From Nitrospirota bacterium (GTDB taxonomy: Bacteria; Nitrospirota; Thermodesulfovibrionia; Thermodesulfovibrionales; UBA1546): 64,000 nt of DNA. The stretch spans positions 62,001-126,000 of the forward strand of contig JACPZK010000017.1 of the NCBI GenBank assembly GCA_016195565.1. Direction: 5' to 3'. Below the pieces are notes generated by a model that saw only the letters and a program-made list of their open reading frames with translations, did not search any database and was not told the DNA's origin. Numbering within the stretch: position 1 is the first letter of the stretch; every line of letters begins with the position of its first letter. The position numbers and the translations under genes were made by a program. Of the stretch, positions 36,552-44,916 are shown piece by piece.

Positions 36552-37466
36552 CTATGCCAGCATCTCTTTGATTGTTAGTAAAACCGACTTGCCGAGCGCC
36601 TGCAAATCATAACCTCCTTCAAGCGCAAAGATAACAGGAACCTCTGCGCATGACAATATGCTGTTCACAAGGCCTCTTATTCCTTCGTCAGAAACCCTTA
36701 TGCCTGACAAGGGGTCTTCGGCGCGGATGTCATAACCGGCGGACACAATGATAATATCCGGCGTGAACCTTCTTACAAGATCAGGAAGCATGTCCTGATA
36801 TATATGGAGATAGTCTTTATTGCCGGAGCCGGAATTCAGAGGTACATTATAAGTGTATCCTTCGCCTTTGCCTTTTCCTCTTTCAGAGCCGCTGCCTGTT
36901 CCGGGATAGTGAGGATACTCATGGGTGCTGAAATAAAACACTGTATCATCTTCCTCAAATATATGCTGCGTGCCGTTTCCGTGATGGACGTCAAAATCTA
37001 TGATGAATATTTTTTTGTATCCTCTTTTCTGCGCATACCGCGCTCCAACTGCGACATTATTGAATATGCAGAAGCCCATGGCCCTGCCTGCCTCTGCGTG
37101 ATGTCCCGGAGGCCGAACAGCACAGAAGGCCCTCTCAATTTCTCCTTTTTTGCATCTGTCTATTGCCTCTATCACAGCGCCTGCCGCATACAGCGCAGCT
37201 TCAAGGCTGTTCACTGATATGTATGTGTCAGGGTCGGCATAGCCGGTTCTCATCCCCTTAAGCCTTTCAATATAATCGTGCAGATGAACAGCCTCTATAT
37301 CCTTGAACTCAGCCTTGCGGGGTTTTATGTGTATGAGTTTATCCCAAATCGCCGAGGATTTGAGCGCATCCATAATTGCGATTAATCTCTCTTTGCACTC
37401 GGGATGCCACTGCGGAGTTTCATGCGCAAGGAATATATCGTCATAGATTAATCCAACCTTTTTCAT
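36552..37466 (-). CDS. Histone deacetylase superfamily protein (AcuC/acetylpolyamine amidohydrolase-like)
   Basis: This 304-residue zinc hydrolase has the deacetylase motifs RPPGHHAE, DFDVHHGNGTQ, FYFSTHEYPHYPGTG, SAGYDIRAEDPL and LEGGYD. These place the catalytic His pair and the Asp-His-Asp zinc ligands. In bacteria such enzymes deacetylate acetyl-CoA synthetase or polyamines; the substrate is not clear here. I chose ATG 37466 (MKKVGLIYDD); the TTG at 37490 would add eight residues. A TATTAT box lies 7 nt upstream with no ribosome site. Confidence 0.9.
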   Translation of the reverse strand: MKKVGLIYDDIFLAHETPQWHPECKERLIAIMDALKSSAIWDKLIHIKPRKAEFKDIEAVHLHDYIERLKGMRTGYADPDTYISVNSLEAALYAAGAVIEAIDRCKKGEIERAFCAVRPPGHHAEAGRAMGFCIFNNVAVGARYAQKRGYKKIFIIDFDVHHGNGTQHIFEEDDTVFYFSTHEYPHYPGTGSGSERGKGKGEGYTYNVPLNSGSGNKDYLHIYQDMLPDLVRRFTPDIIIVSAGYDIRAEDPLSGIRVSDEGIRGLVNSILSCAEVPVIFALEGGYDLQALGKSVLLTIKEMLA

Positions 37467-37791
37467 ATCATAAATAATAACAGAATTCAAAAACTTTTCC
37501 GCTCAAAACTGTTCCTGTTGTCTTTACATGAGGAATACAGGAGGCTGTATCTGTTTTTCGGCAATATTAAACTACCTTTGTAAAAGTGAAGATGTTAGTA
37601 CCATATATTAAGGTTTTTGCAAATTCCCGTGCGGGGCTATCCGCTACATTTCATTACGACTTCAGCCCCTATTCTGATTGACCCGTGAATCTTGCTTCAA
37701 TCCAGACACAGCCTCTTGATGAATTTTCATAATCTTTTATTTATATTTTTGTTATTATATTTACATCTATTTTTAATCCCGAGGAGGCACT
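37467..37791. other. Divergent intergenic region without a recognised element
   Basis: This 325-bp AT-rich gap separates the deacetylase-family gene and the AICAR transformylase gene. I see a TATTAT -10-like box (37474-37479, minus strand) for the former and a GAGGAGG ribosome site for the latter. No ORF, tRNA, strong hairpin or known riboswitch pattern is visible. Confidence 0.5.
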
Positions 37792-39084
37792 ATGTCTGAA
37801 CTAAAAAAGATGTACCGCACTATTATGGATGACAATTTCCCGGATGATATGACAATAAAATTAGGGAATCAGACACTCGTTTATAAAAAGCGTGCATGGA
37901 AGATTCCGGATGCAAGAACAGGCGAGGTTATAGAGAAGGGGTTGCGCTACGGCGAAAACCCTGACCAGCAGGCTGCCATTTATGAACTGGTAAACGGAAA
38001 TCTTGTCTTCGCTGGATGCGAGTATATCAATGCCGGAAACGGGCTTGTAAGCAGTATCACAGAAAAGGACATGATACAGGCAGGAAAACATCCGGGTAAA
38101 ACTAACATGACAGACCTTGATAATGGCTTAAACATACTAAAATATCTCACAAATAAACCTGCTGCTGTTATCTTGAAGCATAATAACCCATGCGGCGCAG
38201 CGCATGGGACAGACATTGCTGATGCATATGACAGGGCTAATATGGCAGACAGGATTGCCGCATTCGGTGGATGCCTTGTTGTAAACAGGCCGATGGATAA
38301 AAAAACAGCAGAAGCTGTTAACGAAAATTACCTTGAGGTTGTTGCAGCGCCTGATTTTGAAGAAGGCACTGTTGATATTCTCGCAAAAAGGAAGAATCTC
38401 AGGATTATAAGAGTCAAAAAAATCAATGAGCTTGAAAAATACAGGAACTTCCGTTTTGTTGATTTCAAGTCGTTGATTGACGGCGGTTTGATAGTCCAGC
38501 AGTCACAGTTAAGCAGGATAAAGTCAAAAGCTGATTTTCTTCCCGCAAAGACTGTATACAAGAACAAAGAATATGCCACAGAAAGGATGCCGACTGATAA
38601 AGAATATGAAGACATGATTTTCGGCTGGAGCGTTGAGATGGGCATTACATCGAACTCTGTCATCTATGTTAAAAACGGAGAGACAGTAGGTATCGGCACA
38701 GGAGAGCAGGACAGGGTGGGCGTTGCGGAGATTGCGGTATTCAAGGCATATACAAAATATGCGGATGCATTATGTTTTAAGAACTATGGAATCCCTTACA
38801 AGACCCTTGAGATGGAAGTTGCGCGAGGAGAGCGTGATGCAGGCCTGCTTCAGGAGATTGATGAAGAGACGAGGAAGAATAAAGGAGGGCTTATTGGCGC
38901 TGTGATGGTATCCGATGCGTTCTTCCCGTTCAGGGACGGAATTGAAGTAGGAATAAAGCAGGGAGTTACAGCAGTTGTCCAGCCCGGAGGCTCGGAGCGT
39001 GATTTTGAGGTTATTGAGGCGTGTAACGAAGCGAATCCAAAAGTGGCGATGGTATTTACAGGACAGAGGGTATTCAAGCATTAA
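37792..39084 (+). CDS. Stand-alone AICAR formyltransferase (PurH C-terminal-type domain)
   Basis: This 430-residue protein matches the AICAR transformylase half of PurH: LRYGENPDQQAAIY, VILKHNNPCGAA, AFGGCLVVNRP and a C-terminal QPGGSERDFEVIEACNE. It lacks the N-terminal IMP cyclohydrolase domain of normal PurH (about 200 residues); only about 45 unrelated residues precede RYGENP. It would formylate AICAR to FAICAR, using 10-formyl-THF that the Fhs encoded in this window could supply. GAGGAGG precedes the ATG. The cyclohydrolase must be supplied elsewhere. Confidence 0.88.
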   Translation: MSELKKMYRTIMDDNFPDDMTIKLGNQTLVYKKRAWKIPDARTGEVIEKGLRYGENPDQQAAIYELVNGNLVFAGCEYINAGNGLVSSITEKDMIQAGKHPGKTNMTDLDNGLNILKYLTNKPAAVILKHNNPCGAAHGTDIADAYDRANMADRIAAFGGCLVVNRPMDKKTAEAVNENYLEVVAAPDFEEGTVDILAKRKNLRIIRVKKINELEKYRNFRFVDFKSLIDGGLIVQQSQLSRIKSKADFLPAKTVYKNKEYATERMPTDKEYEDMIFGWSVEMGITSNSVIYVKNGETVGIGTGEQDRVGVAEIAVFKAYTKYADALCFKNYGIPYKTLEMEVARGERDAGLLQEIDEETRKNKGGLIGAVMVSDAFFPFRDGIEVGIKQGVTAVVQPGGSERDFEVIEACNEANPKVAMVFTGQRVFKH

Positions 39085-39113
39085 TATAAAATCACAAAAA
39101 AGGAGATTATAAA

Positions 39114-39596
39114 ATGGCAGAGACAAAGGCAGTAATAGAGACTAAATTCGGGAATATTGAGTTAAAGTTTTTCCCTGATGTTGCTCCCAATCACGTTAAT
39201 AATTTTACAGGGCTTGCAAAAAAAGGATTTTACGACGGCACGATATTCCACCGTGTTATTCCGGGTTTTATGATACAGGGAGGAGATCCAAATTCTAAAA
39301 GTCCTGACAAGTCAAAACATGGAATGGGAGGCCCCGGATATACGATTAAAGCTGAATTCAATAACATGCCGCATAAGAGAGGAACTCTCTCTGCTGCTCG
39401 GTCTGCAAATCCGGACAGTGCGGGCTCCCAGTTTTTCATCTGCGTTGCTGATGCGCCTTTCCTTGACAGGCAGTACACGGTATTTGGAGAGGTGGCCTCA
39501 GGCATGGATGCAGTGGACAGGATAGTGAACCAGCCAAGGGACGCACACGACAATCCTGATGAGAGGATTGAGATGAAGGTGAAAGTTGTGGAATAG
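39114..39596 (+). CDS. Cyclophilin-type peptidyl-prolyl cis-trans isomerase
   Basis: This 160-residue cyclophilin assists protein folding. It has IFHRVIPGFMIQGGDP, GTLSAARSANPDSAGSQFFI and VFGEVASGMDAVDRI. The shorter loops and the GPGYTIKAEF segment fit bacterial PpiA/PpiB types. No signal peptide is present, so it is cytosolic. AAAGGAG precedes the ATG. It follows the AICAR transformylase gene by 29 nt, probably in one transcript. Confidence 0.95.
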   Translation: MAETKAVIETKFGNIELKFFPDVAPNHVNNFTGLAKKGFYDGTIFHRVIPGFMIQGGDPNSKSPDKSKHGMGGPGYTIKAEFNNMPHKRGTLSAARSANPDSAGSQFFICVADAPFLDRQYTVFGEVASGMDAVDRIVNQPRDAHDNPDERIEMKVKVVE

Positions 39597-39649
39597 AGAT
39601 TTTTCAGCTTTTGAATTTTTGAACTATCGCGCTATGTGGGGCGGTGAGA

Positions 39650-39694
39650 GGGTAGTGGAAATATGAGACTCCACATCCCATATTTCCACTACCC
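39650..39694. repeat. Perfect 16-bp inverted repeat between convergent genes
   Basis: GGGTAGTGGAAATATG (39650-39665) and CATATTTCCACTACCC (39679-39694) pair perfectly around a 13-nt loop. It lies between the cyclophilin gene and the PstS-like gene, which converge, so a two-way terminator role is possible, but no T-run follows. The GTGGAAATAT arm also occurs at 40641-40650. Confidence 0.75.
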
Positions 39695-39744
39695 CCCTCC
39701 CGGATTAAACCCCGACTTTGGATACAGGCAGGCTCATTCTTTAT

Positions 39745-40539
39745 TTACTGCTTTATGTATCTCTGTCCTTCACCTTTAATGTAGTCAACGAGTTTAAGGG
39801 TATTTGGTGAGGGGTTACCTTTTGTAATCATAATTATCGGCCTTGATATTTCGGGTGTCTCGGGAGACTTAACGGTATCATCAACTATACCTGATGGGCC
39901 GATCCCGATTGCTCCCGGATTTGATGTTACTTTTTGCTTGATATCATCGGCTGTAGTGGCCTCAAGGATGTTTCCCTTTGGTGGATTGCCATCAAGGATG
40001 CGCTTTTCAAATAGACTGTTAGTTCCATGAATAAGTTTCCCCCAGACAACAGTAATGGGCATATCCTTTCCGCCGGCATCCTTCCAGTTTGTTATCTTTC
40101 CTGAAAAGATTCCCTTTAGCTGCTCCTGCGAGAGTTTTGAAACGGGGTTATTTTTATGGTGAATTACAACAATCATGTCCTTCCCGATTGTAATCTGCTG
40201 AAGTGATGCCATATCCTTCACTTTTGCTCCATCCTTCTCCATCAGGTCCATCCAGTCTTGGAGTGTGAGGCCTGCTGCTGCTGCATCTGTCAGGCCTCTA
40301 TCGAGGTCAATCAACGCATTCTTAGGCCCTGATGGTATAATGGTGAGTTTTATTCCGGTCGCCTTTTCGAATGGCTCCTTCACAGGCTTTAAAATATTCT
40401 CTACCGGTGCAGCCCCTGCGCCGATCTTTATCTCACTTCCAAGAGCATAAGTCCCAAGAACCATAATCATAATCATAACCATAACAACAGGAATTAAGCT
40501 GAATTTTAGCTTACTTACAAATTGACCAGGTATTAACAT
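39745..40539 (-). CDS. PstS-like phosphate/anion substrate-binding protein
   Basis: This 264-residue protein has an N-terminal signal/anchor helix (FSLIPVVMVMIMIMVLGTYA) and a type II periplasmic-binding fold of the PstS/PBP-like family: IKIGAGAAPVENIL, SGPKNALIDLDRGLTDAA, LSQEQLKGIFSGKITNWKD and SNPGAIGIGPSG. The LKGIFSGKITNW segment is a hallmark of PstS relatives. It may bind phosphate or another anion. There are no PstCAB genes nearby, so it could act in signalling or scavenging. ATG 40539 is chosen because AAAGGAGG lies 8 nt upstream. Confidence 0.88.
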   Translation of the reverse strand: MLIPGQFVSKLKFSLIPVVMVMIMIMVLGTYALGSEIKIGAGAAPVENILKPVKEPFEKATGIKLTIIPSGPKNALIDLDRGLTDAAAAGLTLQDWMDLMEKDGAKVKDMASLQQITIGKDMIVVIHHKNNPVSKLSQEQLKGIFSGKITNWKDAGGKDMPITVVWGKLIHGTNSLFEKRILDGNPPKGNILEATTADDIKQKVTSNPGAIGIGPSGIVDDTVKSPETPEISRPIIMITKGNPSPNTLKLVDYIKGEGQRYIKQ

Positions 40540-40681
40540 CTCATTTGCCTCCTTTGTTTTCAAAAAGTTAGAAAGTCAGGATTTATTTTTTCCTCAATCT
40601 TATTGACTTATTAAGGTGGACACCGTACCGGAACAAGCAAGTGGAAATATTCCCTCGAGGCCTTGATACAAAGGGGAGGTG

Positions 40682-40720
40682 GGGATATAAGCCCTGAATT
40701 TCCCTTTATACTTATATCCC
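40682..40720. repeat. Hairpin upstream of the PstS-like gene
   Basis: GGGATATAAG (40682-40691) and CTTATATCCC (40711-40720) pair perfectly with a 19-nt loop. It lies in the 229-bp gap between the small Cys-rich gene and the PstS-like gene. No T-run follows on either strand; role unknown. Confidence 0.55.
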
Positions 40721-40768
40721 TGTAAAATGGGAGGGAAGGCGCTAAGAAATTTATGTCTTTATGTTCTC

Positions 40769-40948
40769 TCATCTTGCATTGCTGAGAATAGACCTTTGGA
40801 ATTCATAATTGATGAGTTTCTCAGCTATGTAGAGCTTGCAGTGTTCATAGGGGTTGTTAGAATGGCAGAGACTTTTATCGGCACACTCGATATACCATGG
40901 TTCAATACCCACGACATCGCATACACCACCTCGCATCTTTTGGCACAT
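40769..40948 (-). CDS. 59-residue Cys-rich protein (previously easy to miss)
   Basis: I do not recognise a family. The small ORF begins MCQKMRGGVCDVVG, has five cysteines (2, 10, 22, 28, 37) and ends QRSILSNAR. The C-x5-C-x8-C block in ECADKSLCHSNNPYEHCKL could bind zinc or an Fe-S cluster, which is inference. It is supported by a strong AAAGGAGG 6 nt before the ATG and by its place 70 bp after the PilZ gene on the same strand, downstream of a sigma-54 promoter. The overlapping plus-strand ORF (40727-41047) lacks such support. Confidence 0.7.
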   Translation of the reverse strand: MCQKMRGGVCDVVGIEPWYIECADKSLCHSNNPYEHCKLYIAEKLINYEFQRSILSNAR

Positions 40949-41018
40949 ATAATTCCTCCTTTCAGTTTGAAACTTAATAAGTTGTTTACGATGTTCTATA
41001 GGTTAAACAAACTTTTCT

Positions 41019-41318
41019 TCATGCCAAAAACCTTAATCCCCCTCTGAGGTTCTCATCAGCGGGCTTGGACCACATTACCTCAGCATAAGCAGGCAACCTC
41101 GTTTCAACGTTATTAATCGGAAGATAGAGCTTTAAAATATCACCCTTCCTCAAGTCATAGTCTGTGGCGAGGCCTATACCCTCCGCGCTTATATCTACTC
41201 CAAGTCCATTTTGCTGAATATCCATAGATTGGCTGGTTTTTGTCGCGCATATTTCAAAGCTGACTGGTCTGTTAAAGCTTTGTCTCCCACTAGACCTTTT
41301 TTCTGATTTGTGTTCCAT
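41019..41318 (-). CDS. PilZ-domain protein under sigma-54 promoter
   Basis: This 99-residue PilZ-like domain has an N-terminal basic stretch with RQSFNR (RxxxR form), the DISAEGIGL motif (D-x-S-x-x-G) and a C-terminal strand GGLRFLA. It may bind cyclic di-GMP. GGGAGGG lies just before the ATG. A sigma-54 -24/-12 element lies about 50-60 bp upstream, and the neighbouring gene encodes a sigma-54 activator, so it is probably a target of that system. Confidence 0.85.
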   Translation of the reverse strand: MEHKSEKRSSGRQSFNRPVSFEICATKTSQSMDIQQNGLGVDISAEGIGLATDYDLRKGDILKLYLPINNVETRLPAYAEVMWSKPADENLRGGLRFLA

Positions 41319-41365
41319 ACCCCTCCCTTGGTATTAATGTTAAGCTAAGCTGCTTTTTCTTTATT

Positions 41366-41382
41366 AGCAAGAGGCATACCAA
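41366..41382 (-). promoter_or_regulatory. Sigma-54 (-24/-12) promoter of the PilZ operon
   Basis: On the minus strand the site reads TTGGTATG-CCTC-TTGCT. The GG at 41379-41380 and GC at 41367-41368 are separated by exactly 10 nt, as sigma-54 requires. It differs from consensus TTGGCACG-N4-TTGCT only by two C-to-T changes. Transcription would start near 41355, giving a leader of about 37 nt before the PilZ ATG. Confidence 0.75.
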
Positions 41383-41655
41383 AAGAAATAGTATCCTTTA
41401 AGTACTTGATTTTAAATTAGAATATTGTGATAGGCGTCTTAACCTTAAAGGGGCTTTTGTATGGATTTTCATGCAGTAGAGATTATGAGAATTGAATAAA
41501 AGATAGTCCTTTAGCAAGAAATTTTAAGGATAATCCATATGTATGGATTATCCTACATCTCAAAAACATTCTTTACTTTTACGTATCAAAAGAACTGAAT
41601 TATCTCATTTGAATGCTTATGAAAAGAACCTTATTAGCAATCCTGTATCTCATTT
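41383..41655. other. Regulatory gap between the response regulator and the PilZ promoter
   Basis: This AT-rich stretch holds no ORF of note. Its main feature is a near-perfect palindrome at 41528-41553 (separate entry). It fits a DNA-looping region between an enhancer and a sigma-54 promoter. Confidence 0.5.
41528..41553. promoter_or_regulatory. Palindromic enhancer-like site for the sigma-54 activator
   Basis: GGATAATCCATA and its exact complement TATGGATTATCC flank a 2-nt centre (TG). The site is centred about 185 bp upstream of the predicted sigma-54 start, a typical enhancer distance, and directly after the gene for the likely activator. That it is the activator's binding site is inference. 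Confidence 0.6.
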
Positions 41656-43017
41656 TCAAGTCTTCTTAAAGTTCTCAGGTTTGATGTCGTGTTTCTTAAA
41701 GAGGTTATAAAAATCAGCCCGATATTTTCCTGCCAGTGTTGCTGCTCTACTGACATTGCCTCTTGTAAGTTCAAGGAGGCGAAGGAGATATTCCCTTTCG
41801 AAGGCATCCCTTGCCTCCTTAAGGGGCTTTAATGGTTCCTGGACAATACCCTTTGTATGAAGGATCAGGTCATCGGTGATAACATCCTGCTGTGTCATGG
41901 CAACTGCATACTCGATGGTATTCTCCAGCTCCCGCACATTCCCTGGCCAGTCATAAAGCATGAGTTTCTGCATTGCCATAGGTGTCAGGCCCTTTATCTC
42001 CTTTTTCATCTGCCGGCTGAATATTTTTAAGAAATGGTCTACTAAAAGTGGGATATCTTCTTTTCTTTCTCTGAGAGAAGGCAGATAAATGGGAATGACA
42101 TGAATCCTGTAAAAGAGATCCTCTCGGAAAGAACCATTTTTGACCTCAGCCTCCAGGTCTTTATTTGTGGCTACGATGACCCTCACATCTATGTCTACTG
42201 GTTTTTGGCTCCCAACAGGATAGAACTGTCGCTCCTGAAGCACCCTTAATAGTTTAGCCTGAGTCAGAAGGGGCATATCACCAATTTCATCCAAGAATAT
42301 TGTGCCTCCAGCAGCATGGGCAAATAAACCCTTTGAATTTCGTATAGCGCCGGTAAAGGCCCCCTTCTCATAACCGAAGAGTTCGCTTTCGAGAAGTGTT
42401 TCAGGGATAGCAGCACAGTTTATAGCAACAAAGTGTTTGCCCTTCCTTTCGCTGGCAAGGTGGATGGCCATGGTAATGAGCTCCTTACCTGTGCCGCTTT
42501 CTCCATAGATATAAACAGTGGAGTCAGTGTTTGCAATGCGGGATATCTGCTCCAATACCCTCTGCATTCTTTGGCTTTTGGCCACGATGTTTTCAAAATC
42601 ATATCTCTCCTGCAGAAGCCCTTCAAGCCTTTTGACTTCAGAGGTTAGCCTGCGATTCTCCATGGCCCTTGCGACCTGTAGAAGAAGTTCTTGGGGACTA
42701 AAGGGTTTGGTGAGATAGTCAAAGGCCCCCTTTTTCATTGCCTCTACAGCGCTCTCAATACTTCCATGGGCAGTGAGTATGATGACAGGCATATCAGGGT
42801 TTATTAAATGTAACTCCTCCATCAATGATATACCGTCCCTGTGAACAAGCCTGAGGTCAATAATAGAAAGGTCAAAGGCCTCTTTTTTAACCTCCTCTAT
42901 CGCCTCATTTTCATTAAGTGCGGTGGCTACATCATAGTTTGCCGATTCAAGCCTCATCCTTATCAGTTCTAAGAGGTTACTATCATCATCCGCTACTAAT
43001 ATCTTTTTTGAAGACAT
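41656..43017 (-). CDS. Sigma-54-dependent response regulator (GlrR/QseF-like)
   Basis: The 453-residue NtrC-family protein has a receiver domain with phosphoacceptor Asp54 (SIIDLRLV) and KP in LTKPFSP, an AAA+ domain with Walker A GESGTGKE near residue 170 and the sigma-54 contact loop GAFTGA, and a C-terminal Fis-type helix-turn-helix. Upstream lie a lipoprotein gene and a histidine kinase gene in the order of glrK-qseG-glrR of enterobacteria. It probably activates the sigma-54 promoter just downstream of its own gene. Confidence 0.94.
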   Translation of the reverse strand: MSSKKILVADDDSNLLELIRMRLESANYDVATALNENEAIEEVKKEAFDLSIIDLRLVHRDGISLMEELHLINPDMPVIILTAHGSIESAVEAMKKGAFDYLTKPFSPQELLLQVARAMENRRLTSEVKRLEGLLQERYDFENIVAKSQRMQRVLEQISRIANTDSTVYIYGESGTGKELITMAIHLASERKGKHFVAINCAAIPETLLESELFGYEKGAFTGAIRNSKGLFAHAAGGTIFLDEIGDMPLLTQAKLLRVLQERQFYPVGSQKPVDIDVRVIVATNKDLEAEVKNGSFREDLFYRIHVIPIYLPSLRERKEDIPLLVDHFLKIFSRQMKKEIKGLTPMAMQKLMLYDWPGNVRELENTIEYAVAMTQQDVITDDLILHTKGIVQEPLKPLKEARDAFEREYLLRLLELTRGNVSRAATLAGKYRADFYNLFKKHDIKPENFKKT

Positions 43018-43021
43018 GACT

Positions 43022-43525
43022 TTAAAGCCCTTTCTTTTTTTCTTCTATCTCGATATCCACCTGCTGTGATTTCTGGATAGCCTTATTTAGTTCTCTGATA
43101 GTTTTATTTAATTCCTCATTCCCTTTGCTTAATTTCTCGTTCTCCTGTAGTATCCCTATCCAGATTTTGGCCTGCTCAACCAGAGGGCTCTGGGGATAGT
43201 CTTTAATCAGCCTTCTAAGGAAATTAAGAGAATTTTTATAGTCCTTTTTTGGATATTCAGAATGGGCATGAATAAGCCCCATGTTAAAAAGGGCCTCATC
43301 TCCAGGAGGGTTGTTATTAGAGAGAGATAAAGCCTTCCGGTTTTCTTTCAGAGAACCCTCGTAATCTCCCTGGACAAGGAGTTTTTGACTCCTAATAATA
43401 GATTCGCGCGCTTCTCTCCCATTTTCAATCTCCTTCAATGTAGCGCAACCAAGAAAGGATAGAAGTATCAGGCCGGTAATACAAAGATGAAAGTACTTCC
43501 ATGTCTTAATTCGCTTTCTACCCAA
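43022..43525 (-). CDS. QseG-like TPR lipoprotein
   Basis: The 167-residue protein has a lipoprotein signal (LCITGLILLSFLGC, Cys27), a TPR-like helical region (LVQGDYEGSLKENRKAL, DEALFNMGLIHAH) and a C-terminal coiled coil (NEKLSKGNEELNKTIRELNK). The place between a kinase and a sigma-54 regulator matches QseG (YfhG) of Escherichia coli, an envelope lipoprotein that interacts with the GlrK kinase. The start lies 58 nt inside the kinase gene in another frame; this start gives a full signal peptide. Confidence 0.85.
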   Translation of the reverse strand: MGRKRIKTWKYFHLCITGLILLSFLGCATLKEIENGREARESIIRSQKLLVQGDYEGSLKENRKALSLSNNNPPGDEALFNMGLIHAHSEYPKKDYKNSLNFLRRLIKDYPQSPLVEQAKIWIGILQENEKLSKGNEELNKTIRELNKAIQKSQQVDIEIEEKKKGL

Positions 43526-44916
43526 ACCTTACCTCCATGGGCTTTTATGATATGTTTAACAATGGCCAGCCCTAGGCCTGTTCCCTTGATTTTATTATAA
43601 CTTGTGATCATTGCCTGCTTAAATTTATCAAAGATTATGTTTAAATCCTCTCTTGGGACACCATGTCCAGTATCCGCCACAGAGACCTCCATGCCTTGCT
43701 CAACAGGTCTTGCAGATACCTTAACATGACCACCGTTGGGTGTAAATTTTATAGCATTCCCTATCAAATTCCGAAGTACCTGAAGTATCCTTTCACTGTC
43801 CATTTTGACAGTTGGTAATTCCTGCGTGATGTCCACTTTAAGACTTATATTTTTAGCCACCGCCAAGGGTTCTATTTCAGTAACAGCCCTATTTATCAGA
43901 GGCCTAATATCTGAGTCAGTAAAGTTGAATATCGCCATTCCAGCCTCCATCTTCGAAATATCCAGCAGGGAATTAACCAGGTCAATCACACGATTACTTT
44001 CTTCAGTGATGATTGTCAAAAGTCTTTTTTGTTTATCCGTAACCTCTCCTCCGATACCATCCCATAAGAGATTGCTCCCTTCCTTGATGGAGGCAAGGGG
44101 GGTACGCAGTTCATGGGCCATCAATGAGAAAAAATCCGACTTCATCTTATCCATCTCTTTAAGTTTATTGCACATAAGATTAAAGGCCTGTGCTAAATCT
44201 CGTATTTCGGGTGGAAAGGAAAGGCTTAAGTTACCCTCAAAATCCCCTCTTGCAATCTCTCCGGTCTTTTTCTTCATAAAAGAAAGTGGTCTGGTGATAC
44301 TTCTTGTAATAAAGATAGAGATTATGATTCCAAAAAGGAGAGTGCTTACAGTCATCATCATGGCCACTCTATGCGCCCTGGCTCCGGTCTCTCCCAGTCC
44401 TTTTATCTTTTCATAGGTATCTTGTTCGGTGTAGACCTTCAATCTCCTCAACTCTTCTATTATTCCATCCACAATCCTTTCTTTCTCTCCTCTATACGAA
44501 TTTTGAGGATAGTTTTTATCGGCCCTGACAAACCCTATTTCCTCATCAAAAAGAGATTTATAGTGTTGATGATAATCCTTTATCTTAAGCAATATATCTT
44601 TTTTATGGGCGGTGTCTGCTATGTATATTGCCTCATTAAGATATTGACTGAAATCCCTTTCAGCGAGCAGAAACTGGCTGTAAAGCGCAGCATCTTTTAT
44701 AATAATATATTTCCTCTCGTGCCTCACCTGTGACAGAAGAGAGTCTGTGAGCTTCTTTTCGTAGTCTCTCATTTTATTATCAGCGTCCAGCGTATAACGG
44801 GTAACCTGCTCAAATTGTTGTAACTGTAAAATGGTATATGCATTCACCGCCATAGCAGGAACAAATATGGCGAGATACACACTAATCAGCCGGGAAAATA
44901 TACTCAACCTTCTCAT
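43468..44916 (-). CDS. Sensor histidine kinase (GlrK/QseE-like)
   Basis: The 482-residue membrane kinase has a first helix (about residues 9-30), a periplasmic helical sensor domain (about 31-170), a second helix (about 180-200), a HAMP domain (SITRPLSFMKKKTGEIARG), an H-box HELRTPL with the phosphorylated His at about 267, N-box NLIGNAIKFTPNGG and G-boxes DTGHGV and GTGLGLAIV. It probably phosphorylates the sigma-54 regulator two genes downstream. The signal is unknown. GGAGGG lies 11 nt before the ATG. Confidence 0.94.
   Translation of the reverse strand: MRRLSIFSRLISVYLAIFVPAMAVNAYTILQLQQFEQVTRYTLDADNKMRDYEKKLTDSLLSQVRHERKYIIIKDAALYSQFLLAERDFSQYLNEAIYIADTAHKKDILLKIKDYHQHYKSLFDEEIGFVRADKNYPQNSYRGEKERIVDGIIEELRRLKVYTEQDTYEKIKGLGETGARAHRVAMMMTVSTLLFGIIISIFITRSITRPLSFMKKKTGEIARGDFEGNLSLSFPPEIRDLAQAFNLMCNKLKEMDKMKSDFFSLMAHELRTPLASIKEGSNLLWDGIGGEVTDKQKRLLTIITEESNRVIDLVNSLLDISKMEAGMAIFNFTDSDIRPLINRAVTEIEPLAVAKNISLKVDITQELPTVKMDSERILQVLRNLIGNAIKFTPNGGHVKVSARPVEQGMEVSVADTGHGVPREDLNIIFDKFKQAMITSYNKIKGTGLGLAIVKHIIKAHGGKVWVESELRHGSTFIFVLPA

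Noticed and set aside
40727-41047. 106-codon plus-strand ORF in the PilZ region
   Set aside because: It has no ribosome site, overlaps the end of the PilZ gene and runs antisense over the small Cys-rich gene, which has a strong ribosome site and operon context.
43468-43525. Frameshift between histidine kinase and lipoprotein genes (58-nt overlap)
   Set aside because: Both proteins look complete: the kinase ends after its G-boxes and the lipoprotein starts with a full signal peptide and lipobox.
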